Below, one piece after another: positions 59,897-64,000 of a DNA stretch of 64,000 bases; positions within the stretch are counted from its first letter, which is position 1, and each line of letters begins with the position of its first letter. The notes under the pieces are model-generated. The model had not been told where the DNA came from and searched no databases. It saw only the letters and a program-made list of their open reading frames with translations. Made by a program: the position numbers and the translations under genes. The stretch comes from Thamnaconus septentrionalis (lineage: Eukaryota; Chordata; Actinopteri; Tetraodontiformes; Monacanthidae). The stretch is taken from assembly GCA_009823395.1 (NCBI GenBank), contig CM020506.1, positions 1,911,501 to 1,975,500 on the forward strand, in the 5' to 3' direction.

Positions 59897-60186
59897 TGCA
59901 CTAATTGTTCAGATCTCGTTAGTGCGTTAGAAATGGAGACTGAAGAGACCTGCAACAGAGCGGCAGCAGGATAAGGAGGGGGGAAAAAATGGAAAATCTG
60001 TTTGTCTGAATGAGGGGAAATGAAGAAAGTCTAATTCAACCTCCGCCGCGTGCGAGTGCGGCGCTTTTGGACTCATTAGGAGGCCGCGTCTCATTAACCC
60101 GCAGATTACTCCTGGAGGGGTAATTAGACTCCGGGAACTCCTTTAAACACTGTCAGGATGGAAGGGTTTGAACTTTGGTTCTCGCC

Positions 60187-60241
60187 GGCGACGCTCTGGC
60201 GACGCTCTGGCGACGCTCTGGCGACGCTCTGGCGACGCTCT
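60187..60241. repeat. 11-base minisatellite, 5 exact copies
   Basis: GGCGACGCTCT is repeated five times without a mismatch. It gives the Arg-Arg-Ser repeats of the overlapping frames. Confidence 0.95.
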
Positions 60242-60439
60242 CCCACCGCGGCGTCGCCGCTCTCAGTGGCCACGCCACTTCCTCGTTGACTCCTCCAATC
60301 AGAGGGCCTCACTCTCCGCGAGGATTGGCGCTGCCTTCTCGGAGCCGCACGTTGGCAGACGATGACGCAGCGACAGAATAAACAAACCTCTTCTCTCCTC
60401 CTCTCATTTGCTAACACTTGTTCTCCCTCTCGGTCACAT

Positions 60440-60440
<1 letters not shown>

Positions 60441-60473
<33 letters not shown>

Positions 60474-60479
60474 GCGCGT
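60441..60479. repeat. (CA)n microsatellite flanked by CG
   Basis: About 14 CA units ending in CGCGCGCG. Alternating purine-pyrimidine throughout. Confidence 0.95.
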
Positions 60480-61378
60480 CTTGTCGCCACTGTTGCTCTA
60501 TCACCAATGGACCGTGAAGAGAGAATCTTTTTTTCTCCCCTCTAACAAACACAGTAAACACTAATCCAGACAACAATCTGTCTCTGCTGGGAACCATCTT
60601 TTCCTCCTCCAGGCTGTCGGGCTCTCGCCGCAGCGCTGCCTTCAGCCGTCTCAGGTCAATTGCTTTGACCGCAGCACCTGGCTGTAAGGGTCCCCCGCTA
60701 TCATTTTAATGGATCGTCACTTCAGATATACGCTTTAATTATGTCCAGCTCCTGACACGTCGCTGCGAGTGTCGGTCCTTTGAAGCGGCTGAAGTGCAGG
60801 CCTTGTTCTCGCTTCTCCCTCCGTCTCCTCCGTCTCCGCACGTGCGGTCGCGCCGCTTTTTGTGAGGCAGCAAACGGCTGCCGTGTGCCGAAATGCAGTC
60901 GGCAGGCTGTGGCCCCTTTTGTGTGTGTGTGTATGTGTGTACGTGCAACTCGCGAGTGAATAGAAATGTATTTGCCCGCCTCTCTGTGAGTGCAAAGGCC
61001 CGGGTAAAGTGCTCGTACGAATAGAGCTACTTGCACGTCGTAGCTCAGAGCGCAGGACCTTCAAGCTAAGTTCAATAGACCGTGAACATGTTTTGATCCA
61101 AATCTAAAGTGAGCAAACACAAGAGGAGGGAATGAACTAGCTGAGTCTTCGGACTGGCTAATTGGTATAAGCTAAATATTGACGCACAAGCACTTGAAAA
61201 AAAAGTGTTGTCCTCGGAGAATCTCATCTTTTAATGCAGAAATACCCAGCACCGATAAAACTTCCACTATTGCAGCAGCCACACTAATATTTTTCACAGC
61301 AGCCATTGATACAACTCATTGTGGAAATTCTTTTTCTCTGGCTTGTCTGGTTATTGATTACTGCCGGTGGTTTACATG

Positions 61379-61480
61379 TTAAATGTGTGATATGTGGAGT
61401 TTTGGAGAAGAAAATGCAACATCAAGTGGTCACATTTTAAATTGCAGTTCTCTTTAACTGAACTCCCCTCAAAAGGAAGG
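61379..61480 (+). mobile_element. Truncated MITE, TTAA-flanked family, copy 4
   Basis: TTAAATGTGTGATATGTGGA is followed by AACATCAAGTGGTCACATTT and ATTGCAGTTCTC, the left third of the family. The body after about 61460 no longer matches the full copies. Confidence 0.55.
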
Positions 61481-62351
61481 CAATAAAAGATGAAGACAGC
61501 AGCGGCACCGAGCTAACACAACCTAGCGAAGGTGTCTTCATCCTGGCTGCACCTTCCAGGCTGCGCTCGGCATCATCGCACTGCACGGTGGGACTTGGCT
61601 GAGAGGGAACATCATGTTTCCTGTCCTGCAGCCACGTTTGTGCGACGGCAGGCCGGGCCTTCTGCTGTGACAAGATGACAAGCCGTGTCACCGCCCCGTG
61701 GCGCCTCCGCCGCGGCTCACGACGCGCAGCAACGGAGTCGCCGCCAAGCAAGCAAGCCGGCCGGCCGCGCGCAAGACTCCCCGGAAAGAGTCACATGGAT
61801 AAATGCACACAAAGTACTGACCTAATTTGCTCGGCGTGACTCTTTGGCCCTCCCCCCCCCCGTGAGCTGTAGGCCGACGTCGCGCTGATGTCTGATGTCG
61901 CACAAACCCGCCAGTGCGGGTGACACACGTCGAGCAAACGCGGCGACGCCGTCTGTCTGTCGGCATCAGAGGCCCCCGGCGGGCGAAACACTGGTGGTCT
62001 CCTCCTCCAACTCCACCCGGCGTTACTCACCAGTGATGTTGAAAAACTGCCACCAAAGACCCTTAATGGCGCCGAGTCATCCGCTCTGTGTTCAGTCTTT
62101 GCGTCTGTCGTTTTTTTTTTTTTTTTTCAGCGGGCAGCTTAAGTTCAAGCGCTAATATCGTGTCGTTTATAATCCTGGCGAGCGCCACACAGGGAGACGT
62201 CTGCTTTTAAAAGGTTGCGCTTTATTAATATTTGCTGCCACGGCTCCTATTTGTTTTATATTTTACAAGGGTGGTCGGCGGATGTTTTTCACCGCCTTGA
62301 CGGGAAAGCCTTGACCGGGATTTGGGAGGGAAATGAGGGCTGCTTTATGGG

Positions 62352-62592
62352 GATGCGGCTCAGCTGATTGAGCGGGATGTCCAATAATGGAAGGGTTGGC
62401 GGTTTGAATCCGGGAAGTGTTCTTGGGCAAGACACTGAACCCTGAACTGCTCCCAAAGGAGCTGGCAGCACCTTGCATGGCAGCAGCCACCCATTGGTGT
62501 GTGAGTGAGTGCGTGAATGGGTGAATGGCAGGCCAATGTAAGGTGCATTGGGGTACCGTGAAGGTGCTGGAAAGTCCATTTACCATTCTAGC
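62352..62592 (+). mobile_element. tRNA-derived SINE
   Basis: An A-box-like CGGCTCAGCTGATTGAGCGG (62356-62375) and a B-box-like GGCGGTTTGAATCCGG (about 62398-62413) have tRNA-like spacing. The body holds GTTCTTGGGCAAGACACTGA, and the end is AGTCCATTTACCATTC. These modules in this order characterise a repeat type common in teleosts. The copy looks nearly full length. Confidence 0.7.
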
Positions 62593-62609
62593 ATTTATCA
62601 GAAACAGTA

Positions 62610-62808
62610 GCTGTGTTTACATGCCCAAATTTCTCCAGTCCGATCTAAACCTTGGTTGATTGTAAATTCCAAATCCACTGTTTACATGGACACTAAATAG
62701 AATGATCCGATCAGGACGTGCGTATACATGCACCAAGCATCTTCCAATTGACGTGTTTACATGATGCATTTTTAATCTGATTGGGCCTTTATTCCATGTA
62801 AACACAGC
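62610..62808. mobile_element. Short MITE with 14-base terminal inverted repeats
   Basis: GCTGTGTTTACATG (62610-62623) and its exact complement (62795-62808) bound 199 bases. GTTTACATG recurs internally at two places (near 62682 and 62755). GTTTACATG-ended MITEs are frequent in fish. A target duplication could not be fixed. It starts about 18 bases after the SINE ends. Confidence 0.7.
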
Positions 62809-64000
62809 GAGTGAATGAATGAATGAAAAGGTTGCAGGGAGCGTCGATTGTCGCTCCACCCAGAAAGACACTTTTTAAAAGTCATTCGGCCGTGAGCCCG
62901 GCCGACGGCTTCCTTCTCGGGTCCAGGATGATGACTGAATGATGCCAGAAATGATGTTGTTGTTGTTGATGTTGTTATTGTTGTTGTTTTTGGCTGGGGC
63001 TGTGTGTTTGTGTGCGTGGACTTGACACGAGGCAAGATTCTCATATCGCATTCCGTCGGTGTGAGCTGCTGTCATCCGAGGCAGATCAGGGAGACTAATT
63101 CAGGGGGCTTATGCCTGCTTAACAGCACCCCACCTGGTTTCAGCCCTTTATTTACCACACGCTGCACTGTAACTACACCCTGTTCTCCGTCCTCCGCCGC
63201 GGTCGACCTTCATATTTAAAGCGGCTCCACTGAATCAAAGGGCCGCCTCCACGCTCACTCTCCCGGTGCATTTATTATGGTGGAAGAGGACATTTCCAAT
63301 TCCACATCCTTATCAAGAGACTTAGTGTCCTACTAAAGGACACAGAGCTCGTGTTGAAAAGTCTTAATTGTGCCTCTGTTAATGAGATGGGTCCTAATGA
63401 TGAGCAGCAGCTACATCTGCACTGACCCTGCTGGTACCGTCGGATGTTTGATTTTTTTTTTTTTTTTTTCCCCTCCCCCTTCTTCTTTTTCATTTTTCTT
63501 GTGGGTATGTGAGGAGCTTACTGAGAGGCGCTCCACTTCAGTTGGCATTATTAATCCGGCGCGCTGGCTCGGCACATGCTCGACAAGATGCAAATCACAT
63601 CAGTCCTTCGTCCTTGTTAGCCACATCACAAAGCACGCTAAGATGAGCCACGCTGAGCTTAAAAAGAAACAAAAAAAAAACATGTTTTTATTTGTTGTTG
63701 TTTTTTTAAATGCCGTCTGATCTGCCGGACAATTATTTAAATATGTCGGTTTATGTCGAGTTTAATTTCATTCGCAGAAAGCCGACTGAAATCCGAGATC
63801 ATCCCGCGGAGCTCGGCTTGCAGAGCAGCTCTTGACCACCTTCTTTGTTCTTAGTGTTAATTAAGGAAGGTGTAAGAAAGAGACGGTGGTTGTTCAAGTG
63901 TGTGAGGGAAAGGAGAGAGTAAGTGTGTGTGTGGGAGGGGGGGGGCTGGATGGGGTTATACCTGTGCATTCAATTATACCTCAGTTCAGCTGGACTTTCT
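62809..64000. other. Unique non-coding stretch to the window end
   Basis: No gene is seen. It holds a GTT array (62954-62990), a T run (63451-63469) and an AT-rich homeodomain-like block (63720-63870) with GACAATTATTTAAATATG and GTTAATTAAGG. A short GT array lies near 63925. Confidence 0.5.
62954..62990. repeat. (GTT)n microsatellite
   Basis: GTT triplets with ATGTTGTTATTG interruptions. The complement gives the poly-Asn or poly-Thr frame. Confidence 0.9.

Larger units (their letters stand above)
57854..60186. other. Mostly unique non-coding stretch
   Basis: No gene is seen. It holds CpG-rich sequence (58190-58520), a repeat-family fragment (58619-58660), a G run (59530-59540), a CA array (59867) and an AT/GC-mixed block (60040-60150) with TCATTAGG, GATTACTCC and GGTAATTAGA homeodomain words. 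Confidence 0.5.
60242..62351. other. Mostly unique non-coding stretch
   Basis: No gene is seen. It includes a CA array (60441-60479), a GT array (60920-60943), a truncated MITE (61379-61480), a C run (61850-61861) and a T run (62110-62127). Confidence 0.5.

Noticed and set aside
62352..62420. Intact tRNA gene
   Set aside because: Same reasoning: the sequence continues into a SINE body, and no acceptor stem closes the tRNA-like part.

Overview
This window looks like non-coding nuclear DNA from a teleost fish, most likely a spiny-rayed (percomorph) species. The evidence is a very high density of dinucleotide microsatellites, tRNA-derived SINE copies of types common in fish, several hAT-like and other short non-autonomous DNA transposons, and many AT-rich blocks that resemble vertebrate regulatory DNA. 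I found no protein-coding gene, rRNA or intact tRNA gene that I can defend. Every long reading frame is low-complexity sequence, a transposon remnant or a run of the length expected by chance. The window is either a gene desert or the inside of one or more very large introns.

Layout. 1-9.2 kb is mostly unique sequence with GT repeats, a facing G-run/C-run pair near 8.0-8.2 kb and a LINE-like 3' tail at 8.5 kb. 9.18-9.85 kb is a long polypyrimidine tract with a higher-order repeat pattern. 10-18 kb holds three copies of one terminal-inverted-repeat element (15.1, 16.6 and a stub at 10.6 kb) and a CpG-rich block at 17.0-17.5 kb. 18.4-18.9 kb is a cluster of long CT and CA arrays. 20-31 kb is unique sequence with remnants of three dispersed repeat families and a G-quadruplex motif. 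31-38 kb carries a CTG array, a GACA array, a candidate transposon (35.4-36.0 kb) and the best regulatory-looking block (36.2-36.8 kb).

38-46 kb includes a 68-base hairpin with a nearly complete stem at 41.64 kb and a second CTG array. 46.19-46.76 kb is an hAT-like element with a perfect 8-base target duplication and a SINE nested inside it. 47-54 kb is unique sequence with a GACA array. 54.25-54.62 kb has tandemly duplicated hAT-like ends. 55.8-56.4 kb is a 600-base CT array. 57.2-57.85 kb is another hAT-like element. 60-64 kb has an 11-base minisatellite, a SINE and an abutting short MITE.

No pathway or operon can be described. What this window offers is a record of transposition and repeat expansion, plus candidate cis-regulatory DNA: RFX X-box motifs, CTCF-like motifs and homeodomain-rich blocks. 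The regulatory calls rest on motif matches and base composition only; conservation could not be tested here.
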